From Oligoflexus sp. (lineage in GTDB: Bacteria; Bdellovibrionota_B; Oligoflexia; Oligoflexales; Oligoflexaceae): DNA of 16,785 nucleotides. Location of the stretch: positions 1 through 16,785 of the forward strand of contig JASLCY010000395.1 in assembly GCA_030151925.1 (NCBI GenBank). Reading direction: 5' to 3'. Shown here in pieces: positions 7,047-14,302 of this stretch; the stretch's first letter is position 1; the number at the start of each line of letters is the position of its first letter. The position numbers were made by a program, and so were the translations under genes. The notes below the pieces were generated by a model. That model saw nothing but the letters and a program-made list of their open reading frames with translations. It was not told where the DNA came from and ran no database searches.

Positions 7047-7820
7047 TTGCTGGATATTCCGGACCTCAAGATCCGCGGCGGTCAGGTCACGGCCATACTC
7101 GGGGCCAACGGCGCGGGAAAATCCAGCCTGCTCAAGGTCCTCGCCGGCCAATGGGAGGCGGATAAAGGCGAAGTGCTGCTCTTCGGCCTGCCGCTCAAGG
7201 AATGGTCGCCCAAGGCGTTGGCGCGCGCCAGGGCCATGCTCTCGCAGAACTACACCATGCCCTTCGCGCTCACCGTGAAGGAGATGATCAAACTCGGCTT
7301 TCATCCCCACGCGCCGAAGGCCGCGCACGAAGCCAAGCTCCAGCATTACATCGACCTTCTGGAGCTCAACCCTTTCCTGGACCGCAACGTCCAAACCCTG
7401 TCCGGAGGCGAACAGCAACGGGCGCATATGGCCCGCGTCCTGCTGCAGCTCGAGGACGGCGACGACGACAACCGCGACGCGAAGCCCCGGCTCCTGCTCC
7501 TGGACGAACCTCTCGCCAGCCTCGACATCCTGCATCAGCAGCTGATACTCGACGCGGCGCGCAAGGCCGCGGACAAGGGCTATACGGTGCTGATGGTGAT
7601 CCATGACATCAACCTCGCGCTCCAGAGCGCGGACCGGTTCATACTCATGAAACAAGGCCGCATCCTGCATCACGCGGGTTCCATACCCGATGATATATGG
7701 CCCGAGATATTCGGCGTCCCTATGACGAGAATCGAAGACCCACGAACCCGCCGGGCGTATTTTTTCGCCGCGCGCGAATGGAATGAGGAGAGACACTATG
7801 CCCTTGCTCGTAACTCATGA
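7047..7820 (+). CDS. hmuV: Heme ABC transporter ATP-binding protein (HmuV-like), N-terminus truncated
   Basis: The subunit hydrolyses ATP to drive heme or siderophore import through an inner-membrane permease. From the TTG at 7047 the product has 257 residues. Walker A is GANGAGKS (19-26), the ABC signature LSGGEQQR, Walker B RLLLLDEP followed by LASLD, and the H-loop VIHD. The EPLASLDILHQQ segment and the following hemin-degrading gene favour HmuV over FecE or FepC. The coding similarity starts a few codons earlier (GRKTLLDIP from about 7035), but a TAG at 7029-7031 ends the frame. About 10-13 N-terminal residues of a normal HmuV, including the first strand and the A-loop region, are missing. 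No ribosome-binding site precedes the TTG. Whether an active protein is made is doubtful. The permease (HmuU) and binding protein (HmuT) genes are absent. Confidence 0.85.
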   Translation: MLDIPDLKIRGGQVTAILGANGAGKSSLLKVLAGQWEADKGEVLLFGLPLKEWSPKALARARAMLSQNYTMPFALTVKEMIKLGFHPHAPKAAHEAKLQHYIDLLELNPFLDRNVQTLSGGEQQRAHMARVLLQLEDGDDDNRDAKPRLLLLDEPLASLDILHQQLILDAARKAADKGYTVLMVIHDINLALQSADRFILMKQGRILHHAGSIPDDIWPEIFGVPMTRIEDPRTRRAYFFAAREWNEERHYALARNS

Positions 7821-8856
7821 AACGAAGCCCGATTTCCAAACGAGACTCGCCAGCTACCGGGCGAGCAATCGCGGCGCCAGGCCCTACGACATCGCGGAAG
7901 CGCTCGGCGTAAGCGAGCTCGAAGTCATGCTGCAGCCGCAGGAAGGACTCAAGGTCCGCCCTCTCGCGATCTCCTGGGACCAGCTGTTCAAGCTCATCCC
8001 CGAGCTCGGGCGCTGCATGGCCCTGACCCGCAATGATTCGACGGTGAGCGAAGTGAAGGGCTTCTACGGCCCCGCGAGCTTCCACGGCCCGGTCGGGCTC
8101 GTGCACCACGATACGATCGACCTCCGCCTCTTCACCGGCAGCTGGGCCTTCACGGTCGCGGTCGAGAATAAGGCCGGCGATCGCATCCTGCGGAGCCTCC
8201 AGATCTTCGACAAGACCGGCCGCGCGATCCACAAGGTCTATCCGCAGGAGCTGACCGAAGAAGAGTGGAACCTCAAGCTCGCGGCCTATCCCACGGCGGC
8301 GATTCGCCCCGAGGAGATCGCGCCCCGGGAATCCAAGGCCAAGATCCACGCCGCGACGGATCTCGACGTCGAGGCCTTCCGCAAGGACTGGGCGGCCCTC
8401 GAGGACACGCACGACTTCCATGCGCTACTGAGAAAACATAAAGTCGAGCGCCAGGCGGCCTTCGAATGCGCGGGCGAGGACTTCGCCCGCCCCGTGCAGG
8501 TCCAGGCGCTCGAGACGGTGCTGCAGGAAGCCCGGAAAGCCGGCATCAAGTTCATGATTTTCGTAGGCAACGCGGCGATGATCCAGATCCGCAGCGGGAC
8601 CATCAAGGAGACGAGGACGCTCGGCTCCTGGTTCAACATCCTCGACCCGGATTTCAACCTCCACGTGAACATGCAGAAGCTCGGCTCCGCCTGGATCGTG
8701 AAGAAACCGAGCCGCCACGGGGATGTCATCAGCCTCGAGGTGTTCGAGGCCGAGGGCGACCTGGCGATCTCCCTCTTCGGTTATCGCACCGATAACCTGC
8801 CCGTGGATCCGGCCTGGGCGACGTTCATGAGAACCGCCCTGCCCGAATCCTTCTAA
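7798..8856 (+). CDS. hmuS: Hemin-degrading factor (HemS/HmuS/ChuS family)
   Basis: This cytoplasmic protein of 352 residues is expected to bind imported heme and release its iron. It is built from two copies of the HemS/ChuX domain. The first contains RPYDIAEALGVSELEVM, the VSEVKGFYGP segment, TIDLRLFTGSWAF and an SLQIFDKTGRAIHKVY segment. The second contains EDTHDFHALL, FMIFVGNAAMIQIRSGTI, GSWFNILDPDFNLHVNM and a WIVKKPSRHGDVISLEVF segment. All are strong family signatures and the length is normal. I chose ATG 7798 because AGGAG lies about 8 bases upstream; an in-frame ATG at 7783 would place that site inside the gene. It overlaps the end of hmuV by 23 bases, so the two are co-transcribed and probably translationally coupled. 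Its normal promoter was probably lost with the region missing upstream of hmuV. Confidence 0.94.
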   Translation: MPLLVTHETKPDFQTRLASYRASNRGARPYDIAEALGVSELEVMLQPQEGLKVRPLAISWDQLFKLIPELGRCMALTRNDSTVSEVKGFYGPASFHGPVGLVHHDTIDLRLFTGSWAFTVAVENKAGDRILRSLQIFDKTGRAIHKVYPQELTEEEWNLKLAAYPTAAIRPEEIAPRESKAKIHAATDLDVEAFRKDWAALEDTHDFHALLRKHKVERQAAFECAGEDFARPVQVQALETVLQEARKAGIKFMIFVGNAAMIQIRSGTIKETRTLGSWFNILDPDFNLHVNMQKLGSAWIVKKPSRHGDVISLEVFEAEGDLAISLFGYRTDNLPVDPAWATFMRTALPESF

Positions 8857-8898
8857 GCCCGCGCCCGCCCCATTCGTTCGATACAAGCGATAACTTTC

Positions 8899-8930
8899 GG
8901 CAACGACGGCCCTTTCCGGGCCGCCGTGCC
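8899..8930 (+). terminator. Hairpin terminator after the hemin-degrading gene
   Basis: A perfect GC stem CGGCCC (8907-8912) / GGGCCG (8918-8923) with a TTTCC loop is extended by ACG/CGT and GGC/GCC pairs around one mismatch and one bulge. The following bases GTTATTTGGT are only weakly T-rich. It lies 43 bases after the stop, in the right place to end the hmuV-hmuS transcript. Confidence 0.6.
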
Positions 8931-9049
8931 GTTATTTGGTAAAAAGTCAAGATTTGTCTCGCCATCGAATTTCCTTTAAGCTTGTACACATCCCATTTTC
9001 CGCGTTCAAACTCCCGCTCGGTTTAGACTTTCGTCAGAAAGGCCGCTCT

Positions 9050-11251
9050 ATGGATTCGATGTTTCGTGATCGCAAAGTCAAGGCGCTCGTCGTGGAAGGA
9101 TCCGGCGCCTTCCGTACGCTCTTTGCGGAAGTCCTGAGGAGCCAGGGGTTTGAAGACGTGCAGACGGTGCCTTCGCTCAAGGAGGCGATCGGCATCCTCG
9201 AGGTGGAGCCCGTGAACTGGCTCATCAGCTCGGTTTTCCCCGACGCGGAGGAGAACCTCATGCAGGTGCTCAAGCTGAGCTGCATCGTCCCGCAGCTCAG
9301 GGAGCTGAAGATCTCGGCGCTGGTCGAAGCCAACGAGGTGGAAGTCCTTCCGGAAGCCTTCAGCCTCGGCCTCCTGTCCTACCATATGAAGCCCTTCACG
9401 CGGGACTCGCTGCAGACCGAGATCCAGGGCTTCCTCGCGGACTTCGAGAAGTACCAGTGGAACAGCCTCCTCTACTCGAGCTACTACCTCCGCAAGTGCC
9501 TGATGCAGATCAGCCGCTTCGAGGACCTCCTGCAGTTCGAGAAGCAGCTGCTCAAGGTCTTGCCGGGCGACGTCAGCCAGCTCCTGAACCTCGCGCTCCC
9601 GCTCATCAAGCTCAAGCGGCCGGACGAGGCGAAGCAGGTCCTCTCGCAGGTGCTCAAACTCGATTCCAACCTGCAGAAGCAGGTGAAGGCCATCGCCTCG
9701 CAGCACTTCCAGATGGAGGCGATCGATACGCTCGAGGCGGCGACCGACATCCTCGGCATCAAGAACGCCGTGATCGTCGACAACGACTCCACCGTGCAGA
9801 ACGAGATACGCTCGGCGCTGAACGAGATGGGCGTCGAGGATATCAAGATCTTCAACGACGGCGAGACGGCCCTCAACTATCTCGAGGAGAATTCCAACCC
9901 CGACCTCATCCTCCAGGAGTGGCGGATCCCGAAGATCACGGGCCCCCTCTTCCTGCAGAAGGCGAAGGAAACCGGCGCGAAGACGACCCCTTTCATCGCC
10001 TGCAGCTCGCTCGTCGAGAAGTCGGACATCCCCTTCCTCAGGGAGATGGGCATCGCCCACGTCCTGAAGAAACCGATCCAGCGCAACGAATTGATCAAGG
10101 GCATAGCCTGGACCATCCAGCAGGACCGGCGGCCGACCGATAAAGTCGCGCTGGAGCGCAAGACGCGGCAGTTCCTCGCGGACAAGAACTTCGAGGAAGC
10201 GGAGAAGACGATCGCGCTCTACCTCAGCGACGAGGCCATCGGCCACGGTCCCAAGCAGCTGCTGAGGGCCGAGCTCGCTTACGCCAAGGGCGATTACGAG
10301 AAAGCCCGCGACCTCTCGATCGACGCGATGAAGCAGGGCGGCGAGTCCATCCTGGTGCTCAACCTGCTCGGCAAGGCGATGCTGCAGCTGAGGGTGCTCG
10401 AGACCGCCCTGAAGTGCTTCGAGCGCGCGCAGGAGCTCGCGCCGCAGAACCTCGAGCGCCTTTGCCAGATGGCGGAGATCTCCGCGGAGCTCGGCGACGA
10501 AGGCAAGGCCGAGGCGCTGCTCGACAAGGTCGACGATATGGATCCGAACGGCAACAAGGGCGATGAGTCGCGGGCGAAGATCGCTTTGAACAAGGGCGAT
10601 TCCAAAGGCGCGAAAAACATCATGTCGCAGCTGGAATCGGTGCAGAGCGTCGTCGCTTACATGAACAACCGCGCCATCGCCATGGCCCGTTGCGGTATGG
10701 TGGACGAAGGCATCCAGCAGTACAGGCGTACGGTCGAGGCCTTGCCGGACAACAGGCCGGATATCGAGAGCGTGGTCTGGTACAACCTCGCGCTCGCCTG
10801 CATCCGCAACAACAATCTCGACGAGGCCAAGGAGTGCCTGATCAAACCCGTGCACGCGAACAATCCCAAGATCAAGCCTCGCGTGGACAAGCTGCTCGCC
10901 CGTTTGAAGAACGCGCAGGCGAAAGGCGAGACGCTGACCCTGGCCAAAGTCGAGGTGGCTTCCGCGGCCACGGCGGCTGAAGGCGCGGAGCCGACGGCTG
11001 AAGGCGGGGCCGGCGCGACGGTCGCTGCCACCATAGCCGCAGGCGGCGACGTCGATATCGGAACCAACGACAAGAGCTTCCAGGCGGCCGCGCTTACGAT
11101 CGATAACAGGGCGGGGGACAAGGGCTGCTACCTGATCTTCCAACCGAACCAAAAGAATGCCGACGTCGCGAAGATGCTCGAGCACAACATCCTGTTCAAG
11201 GTCCGTAAGGGCATTAATAAGGATATGGCGAAGCTCGATACCCCGGCCTGA
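9050..11251 (+). CDS. Response-regulator-like protein with two degenerate receiver domains and TPR repeats
   Basis: The protein has 733 residues and no signal peptide. An N-terminal receiver-like domain (about 8-130) keeps the Lys-Pro pair (YHMKP, Lys114) but has Ser60 where the phosphorylated Asp should be. A helical linker (about 140-225) looks TPR-like. A second receiver domain (about 238-360) keeps the acidic pair (VDND, Asp244 and Asp246) and Lys340, but has Glu290 in place of the phospho-Asp (LILQEWRIP). A long array of TPR-like helices (about 366-620) follows, then an Ala/Gly/Glu-rich flexible stretch (635-668) and a conserved-looking tail. The start at 9050 was chosen because the N-terminal domain begins directly after it. 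The frame opens at 8936, but those 38 residues look non-coding. It is probably a protein-protein scaffold in a signalling pathway; the output is unknown. Confidence 0.88.
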   Translation: MDSMFRDRKVKALVVEGSGAFRTLFAEVLRSQGFEDVQTVPSLKEAIGILEVEPVNWLISSVFPDAEENLMQVLKLSCIVPQLRELKISALVEANEVEVLPEAFSLGLLSYHMKPFTRDSLQTEIQGFLADFEKYQWNSLLYSSYYLRKCLMQISRFEDLLQFEKQLLKVLPGDVSQLLNLALPLIKLKRPDEAKQVLSQVLKLDSNLQKQVKAIASQHFQMEAIDTLEAATDILGIKNAVIVDNDSTVQNEIRSALNEMGVEDIKIFNDGETALNYLEENSNPDLILQEWRIPKITGPLFLQKAKETGAKTTPFIACSSLVEKSDIPFLREMGIAHVLKKPIQRNELIKGIAWTIQQDRRPTDKVALERKTRQFLADKNFEEAEKTIALYLSDEAIGHGPKQLLRAELAYAKGDYEKARDLSIDAMKQGGESILVLNLLGKAMLQLRVLETALKCFERAQELAPQNLERLCQMAEISAELGDEGKAEALLDKVDDMDPNGNKGDESRAKIALNKGDSKGAKNIMSQLESVQSVVAYMNNRAIAMARCGMVDEGIQQYRRTVEALPDNRPDIESVVWYNLALACIRNNNLDEAKECLIKPVHANNPKIKPRVDKLLARLKNAQAKGETLTLAKVEVASAATAAEGAEPTAEGGAGATVAATIAAGGDVDIGTNDKSFQAAALTIDNRAGDKGCYLIFQPNQKNADVAKMLEHNILFKVRKGINKDMAKLDTPA

Positions 11252-11270
11252 TCCACGAGCCTCCTCGAGA

Positions 11271-11303
11271 GATGCCGCAGCGCTTCTTACGAGCTGCGGC
11301 ATC
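11271..11303 (+). terminator. Long hairpin after the receiver-TPR gene
   Basis: GATGCCGCAG (11271-11280) pairs perfectly with CTGCGGCATC (11294-11303), with one more C-G pair inside. The loop is then about 11 bases. It begins 20 bases after the stop codon. No T-run follows, so it may be a weak or factor-dependent terminator or an mRNA-stabilising 3' end. Confidence 0.5.
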
Positions 11304-11370
11304 CGCCGTCCACCCCGCCTGAGTTCATTAACCATTGTTAAATCATACTCTTACGCCGCGTAAGATCGTC

Positions 11371-11399
11371 CTCCGCAGGGCCGCGCTTTGCGGGGTTTT
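11371..11399 (+). terminator. Terminator-like hairpin with T-run
   Basis: CTCCGCA (11371-11377) pairs with TGCGGGG (11389-11395) through one G-T wobble and is followed by TTTT. It lies about 120 bases after the receiver-TPR stop and may be the real end of that transcript, or of a short RNA starting in between. Confidence 0.4.
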
Positions 11400-11599
11400 A
11401 GCCGGGCGTCGGCGATCGTCGCAATAAATACGCCTCGAAATAGCTCTCAAGGCGCCGCCTTAGTGCCCTGAAACTACGGGCGGAACTATCGATCGCAAAC
11501 AACGATTCAAGCGATTTTAAAATTTCCTGGATCGCCGGAAGAAAAATCCGAAGGTGTTTTTGTCATGAAAATCGGACTGAGTTTTTTGAGGTGACAGTC

Positions 11600-12211
11600 A
11601 TGAGATCGGCGTTGATGATGTTTCTATCCGTCTTGGCTCTGAGCGCGAATACAGCTTGCTTCCATAAACTTCAGGCCCGCAGCATAGGTGAAAATAACCA
11701 AAAACCGACCGTGAGCATTACGACGACCGTAGCGAGTCTCGCCGAGCTGCCCCGCTGCGATCAAAACACGGCGCGCGTCAGCGCGTTCGTCAGGGATCGC
11801 GGCCTGTACGTCCAATGCCGCGACTTCTTCTGGCGGGATGTGAAGCCCGGCGATACCAAGGGCCAGTATGAAGCGCGCGAGCCGCTTCGTTATAATGAAT
11901 GGATCGACCAGGCCACGAGCATGCGCTGGTCGCTCTCGAAGGCCGAAGAGATCTCGCTGGCCGATATCCAAGGCGACGAGCACGGCGCGCAAAGCTGCCT
12001 CCAGGGCTTCAAGCTGCCGACCGAAGACCAGCTTCAGCTCGCTTCGACCAACGGCCTCTTCCAAGGACTCAAAGCACGCGGCGGAATCGCGTTCGATCGC
12101 GCCTGGACCGTTGACCATAAGGCTCTGACGGGAATCGCAACCGGCGAACTGCAAAAGGTCGCCGACTCTTCCTCGGCCCGAGCGGGCGTCTACTGCGTGG
12201 CTTCGAATTAA
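11600..12211 (+). CDS. Lipoprotein of unknown function with a DUF1566-like C-terminal segment
   Basis: The product is 203 residues from the ATG at 11600, with GAGGTGA about 5 bases upstream. The frame also allows GTG 11591, but that codon lies inside the ribosome site. A signal sequence ends in LSANTAC, so Cys20 is a probable, slightly atypical, lipidation site. Four more cysteines (in PRCDQ, VQCRD, QSCLQG and YCVAS) suggest two disulfides. The segments RYNEWIDQATSMRWS, GFKLPTEDQLQLAS, RAWTVDH and GVYCVASN follow the order seen in DUF1566/Lcl-like proteins, which usually have a W-RLPT-EEL motif and a C-terminal cysteine. That resemblance is weak. An envelope location is the only firm inference. 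A strong terminator follows directly, so it is the last gene of its transcript and probably a single-gene unit. Confidence 0.75.
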   Translation: MRSALMMFLSVLALSANTACFHKLQARSIGENNQKPTVSITTTVASLAELPRCDQNTARVSAFVRDRGLYVQCRDFFWRDVKPGDTKGQYEAREPLRYNEWIDQATSMRWSLSKAEEISLADIQGDEHGAQSCLQGFKLPTEDQLQLASTNGLFQGLKARGGIAFDRAWTVDHKALTGIATGELQKVADSSSARAGVYCVASN

Positions 12212-12233
12212 GACGTTCTATCCTTTTTCAGCG

Positions 12234-12272
12234 TGCGGATCCCTTGCTAACGACAAGGGGTCCGCATTTTTT
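12234..12272 (+). terminator. Strong rho-independent terminator
   Basis: A 13-base stem, 12234-12246 with 12254-12266, contains a single G-T wobble. It has a 7-base loop (CTAACGA) and is followed by six T residues. It starts 23 bases after the lipoprotein stop codon. This is the clearest terminator in the window. Confidence 0.9.
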
Positions 12273-12467
12273 ATTCGGCCGGAAAAAGCGCGAATCAAAT
12301 AGCATCTCACCCTTATCCCGACTTTTCCGAAATTCCGTCAATCCCTTGATAGGAGTGCGTTTAAAAGCCAAGCGCAGCAGGCAAGCCTTTGCTTCGCCGC
12401 ATCGCCAGAAGAATATCTCCTTAGAAACGAGGCGTGGGGCCTCCCAAACGAGCGAAGGAGTTTGACC

Positions 12468-13070
12468 ATGGCGCAGGCGAAAAACTATTCCGATCTCAAT
12501 CAGAAAGGTCGTCATATGAAGGATCAAGCCGGTACGGAGAATTTCGATACCAACCAATCGGCGCAATCGATGAACGCCGCTGACGAAGGCTCGAGCGCGA
12601 ACTCGGGACGATACGCGGGATCGGAAACGAACGACGCGGAGCGCGATACGGCGAAGGAAGGCAACAGCCTCACGGCGAACGCCTCGGGCTCGAGCGGTTC
12701 GGACGAGGACAGCCGCGAATCGAAACCCGATTCGTACCTCAACCTCGTCAAACAAAAAGCCCAGGATTATTGGGCGAAGAATTCGGACCAGCTCACCGAG
12801 CGCTACACGAAGATCTCGGATGACGTGAAGCTGCGCGGCATGATGGCGAACGATCATATCAAGAACAACACTTACGCCTACGCCGTCGGCGCCGTCGGCC
12901 TCGGCTTCATCCTGGGCCGCGCTTTCTCCGGCAAAGGCAAGAGCGACCTCGACGCCGTATTCGGCCTCGTGAACAAGATCAACTTCACGAAGGTCGCCGA
13001 GCTCTTCGGTTATAAGGCCGACGAGGTCGAGAGCCCGGGCAGCGAGGAGCAGCGCCGCAAGATCGGTTGA
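12468..13070 (+). CDS. YqjD/ElaB/DUF883-like membrane-anchored protein with acidic disordered N-terminus
   Basis: The product is 200 residues from ATG 12468, with GAAGGAG about 7 bases upstream; a TTG at 12462 is the other possible start. Residues 1-87 are polar, rich in Ser, Asn, Asp, Glu and Gly, and probably disordered. Residues 88-130 form an amphipathic helix with a KQKAQDYW...DQLTERYTK pattern. One glycine-zipper membrane segment follows, AVGAVGLGFILGRAF (139-153), with KGKSD after it. This resembles the C-terminal anchor of the YqjD/ElaB/DUF883 group, small inner-membrane proteins that can bind ribosomes in stationary phase. Unlike those it continues 40 residues beyond the membrane segment and has a longer N-terminus. 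The functional transfer is therefore tentative. Its stop abuts the stop of the convergent gene. Confidence 0.75.
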   Translation: MAQAKNYSDLNQKGRHMKDQAGTENFDTNQSAQSMNAADEGSSANSGRYAGSETNDAERDTAKEGNSLTANASGSSGSDEDSRESKPDSYLNLVKQKAQDYWAKNSDQLTERYTKISDDVKLRGMMANDHIKNNTYAYAVGAVGLGFILGRAFSGKGKSDLDAVFGLVNKINFTKVAELFGYKADEVESPGSEEQRRKIG

Positions 13071-13388
13071 TCAGATGAATTCATAGGTGATGAGGACGCC
13101 GACGATCGTCATCACGACGAGCCCCAGGATGAAGGCGACGTCGGCGACCCTTTCGAAGTAGCCGCCGAAGCGGTTCGTCTCCTCGCGCCGCATGGAGACG
13201 TAGGAAGCGACCGCGCTGATCATGAAGAAGACCGAATCCACCGCCAGGAATTCGTCGGCGTGGCTGTTGCCGCTCTGCGATTCCACCAGCTTAACGATGT
13301 TGATGACGGTCATGCACACGCCTATCATCGTCGCCGACGTCGGCAGGATGTGATTGCTGATGCGGCGTTTCTGGTTCTGAAGCGTCAT
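13071..13388 (-). CDS. Small three-helix integral membrane protein of unknown function
   Basis: This 105-residue protein has three predicted membrane helices, at about 15-33, 48-66 and 82-101. The N-terminus is basic (QNQKRRISNHILP) and a short basic/acidic loop (SMRREETNRF) lies between helices 2 and 3. A charged residue inside the first hydrophobic region is absent, so no transport mechanism is suggested. I recognise the style of a widespread uncharacterised proteobacterial family but cannot name it. The ATG has GAGGAG about 6 bases upstream, and that site lies at the stop codon of the polysaccharide deacetylase gene 10 bases before. The two genes are therefore probably co-translated. Confidence 0.75.
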   Translation of the reverse strand: MTLQNQKRRISNHILPTSATMIGVCMTVINIVKLVESQSGNSHADEFLAVDSVFFMISAVASYVSMRREETNRFGGYFERVADVAFILGLVVMTIVGVLITYEFI

Positions 13389-13398
13389 CGGGTTCTCC

Positions 13399-14205
13399 TC
13401 ACAGAGTTTCGCTGTAAGCCTCGAGGCCCAGCAACGCGTCCACCGTGGCGAAGGCGAGGCCGCGGTTTTTCACTTCCCGGATCAGGCGCGGCAGCACCGC
13501 GAGCGTCGCTGCCCTATCGCCCGAACCTCCGAGGCCGCTGCCGTCGTGCATAAGGACGATCGCGCCGGGCCTCAGGCCCTTCGACAGCTTCCGCCAGATC
13601 TTATCCGGATCCTGTTCCACGGCATCATAACCGCGAACGCTCCAGTTCACGCAATCGCGCCGGGCGGCCCGCAGAGCCTCGCCGAGCAGGGGCGTGCGAA
13701 AACCCTGGGGCGAACGAAAGAGGCGGCAGCGCACGCCGGCGACCCGTTCGGTGACGCGGTCGAAGGCTTCGAGATCGTCGAGCAGCTTCGCCTTCGGTTT
13801 GAAATGGAAGTCGAGCCCGTGGGTCTGGCTATGGCAGCCCAGGACGTGGCCTTCGTCGAGTATGCGACGAGCGAGGGCGGGGTTGCGCTCGAGGCGTTCG
13901 CCGACCGCGAAGAAAGTCGCGCGCACGCCTTCCGCCCGCAGGATATCCAGCACCGCGGGCGTAAACGTCCTATCGGGGCCGTCGTCGAAGGTGAGCGCGA
14001 TCGCCGCGCTCTCGCCCTGCGCGCGCACATGGGTGCGGACGTAGTAATTCGAGCCGGTCAGGAACACGGGCAGTATGAGGAGGGCAGCGCTGGCCAAGGC
14101 GATCCCGAGCGCGATCCCGGCGGCCAGCGGCCAGGGCCAGAGCGCGAAGGCGAGAGCCATCAGGAGCAGGGCTAGGATTTTCGGCACGAGCGTACGGACC
14201 ATCAT
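13399..14205 (-). CDS. Membrane-anchored polysaccharide deacetylase (NodB domain, CE4 family)
   Basis: This 268-residue enzyme should remove N- or O-acetyl groups from an envelope polysaccharide or peptidoglycan. Two hydrophobic segments (about 7-23 and 25-50) anchor it in the membrane. The NodB domain then shows motif 1 TFDDGPD (72-78, catalytic base Asp74 and metal Asp75), motif 2 HSQTH (125-129, metal His125 and His129) and motif 3 RSPQG (164-168). A VNWSVRGYD segment stands where motif 4 usually has DxxDW, and motif 5 is LMHDG (218-222, His220). All metal ligands are present, so it should be active. The start is ATG 14205; a second ATG follows directly. It shares a divergent 97-base upstream region with a lipoprotein gene and leads a two-gene unit with the small membrane protein. 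Confidence 0.92.
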   Translation of the reverse strand: MMVRTLVPKILALLLMALAFALWPWPLAAGIALGIALASAALLILPVFLTGSNYYVRTHVRAQGESAAIALTFDDGPDRTFTPAVLDILRAEGVRATFFAVGERLERNPALARRILDEGHVLGCHSQTHGLDFHFKPKAKLLDDLEAFDRVTERVAGVRCRLFRSPQGFRTPLLGEALRAARRDCVNWSVRGYDAVEQDPDKIWRKLSKGLRPGAIVLMHDGSGLGGSGDRAATLAVLPRLIREVKNRGLAFATVDALLGLEAYSETL

Positions 14206-14302
14206 GGAACCACCAAAGTTCAGACCAATCTAAACTAGTTCCTTTTAGAACGAAATATGGGAATATGAAAGGATTCACGCCACCTTACGAGGAAGCCTTG
14301 TC
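14206..14302. promoter_or_regulatory. Divergent promoter region
   Basis: This 97-base AT-rich gap must hold promoters for both the deacetylase gene (leftwards) and the lipoprotein gene (rightwards). It contains a GTTC-N6-GAAC inverted repeat (about 14239-14252) that could be an operator shared by both. No clear -35/-10 pair was found on either strand. Confidence 0.4.

Larger units (their letters stand above)
11252..11599. other. Structured intergenic region without a recognisable gene
   Basis: These 348 bases separate the receiver-TPR gene from the next lipoprotein gene. They hold a long hairpin (11270-11304), a TTAAC-N4-GTTAA inverted repeat (11328-11341), a CTTACG-N3-CGTAAG inverted repeat (11350-11364) and a terminator-like hairpin followed by TTTT (11371-11399). 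Further small hairpins follow, such as AAGGC-GCC-GCCTT near 11450 and GCCC-N9-GGGC near 11467. The last 80 bases are AT-rich and probably contain the promoter of the next gene. I could not match the structures to a known riboswitch or small RNA. Confidence 0.5.

Noticed and set aside
7031..7069. Receptor reading frame extending to TTG 7069
   Set aside because: These codons are the antisense of the conserved start of the HmuV-like ATPase, and TTG here has no ribosome site.
7000..7100. Insertion sequence or transposon at the receptor/ATPase junction
   Set aside because: No transposase fragment, terminal inverted repeat or target duplication is visible there.
8936..9049. N-terminal extension of the receiver-TPR protein (38 more residues)
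   Set aside because: The extension has no domain character, starts inside the region right after the hmuS terminator, and the receiver domain begins only after 9050.
9023..11335. A 770-codon open frame on the minus strand opposite the receiver-TPR gene
   Set aside because: It is a by-product of strong third-position GC bias in the plus-strand gene. Its translation is low-complexity and has no domain, whereas the plus strand shows receiver and TPR features.
11440..11520. Riboswitch (cyclic-di-GMP type) in the leader of the 11600 lipoprotein gene
   Set aside because: Small hairpins and a GAAACTACGGGC stretch drew attention, but the conserved core sequences of the GEMM class are not present.
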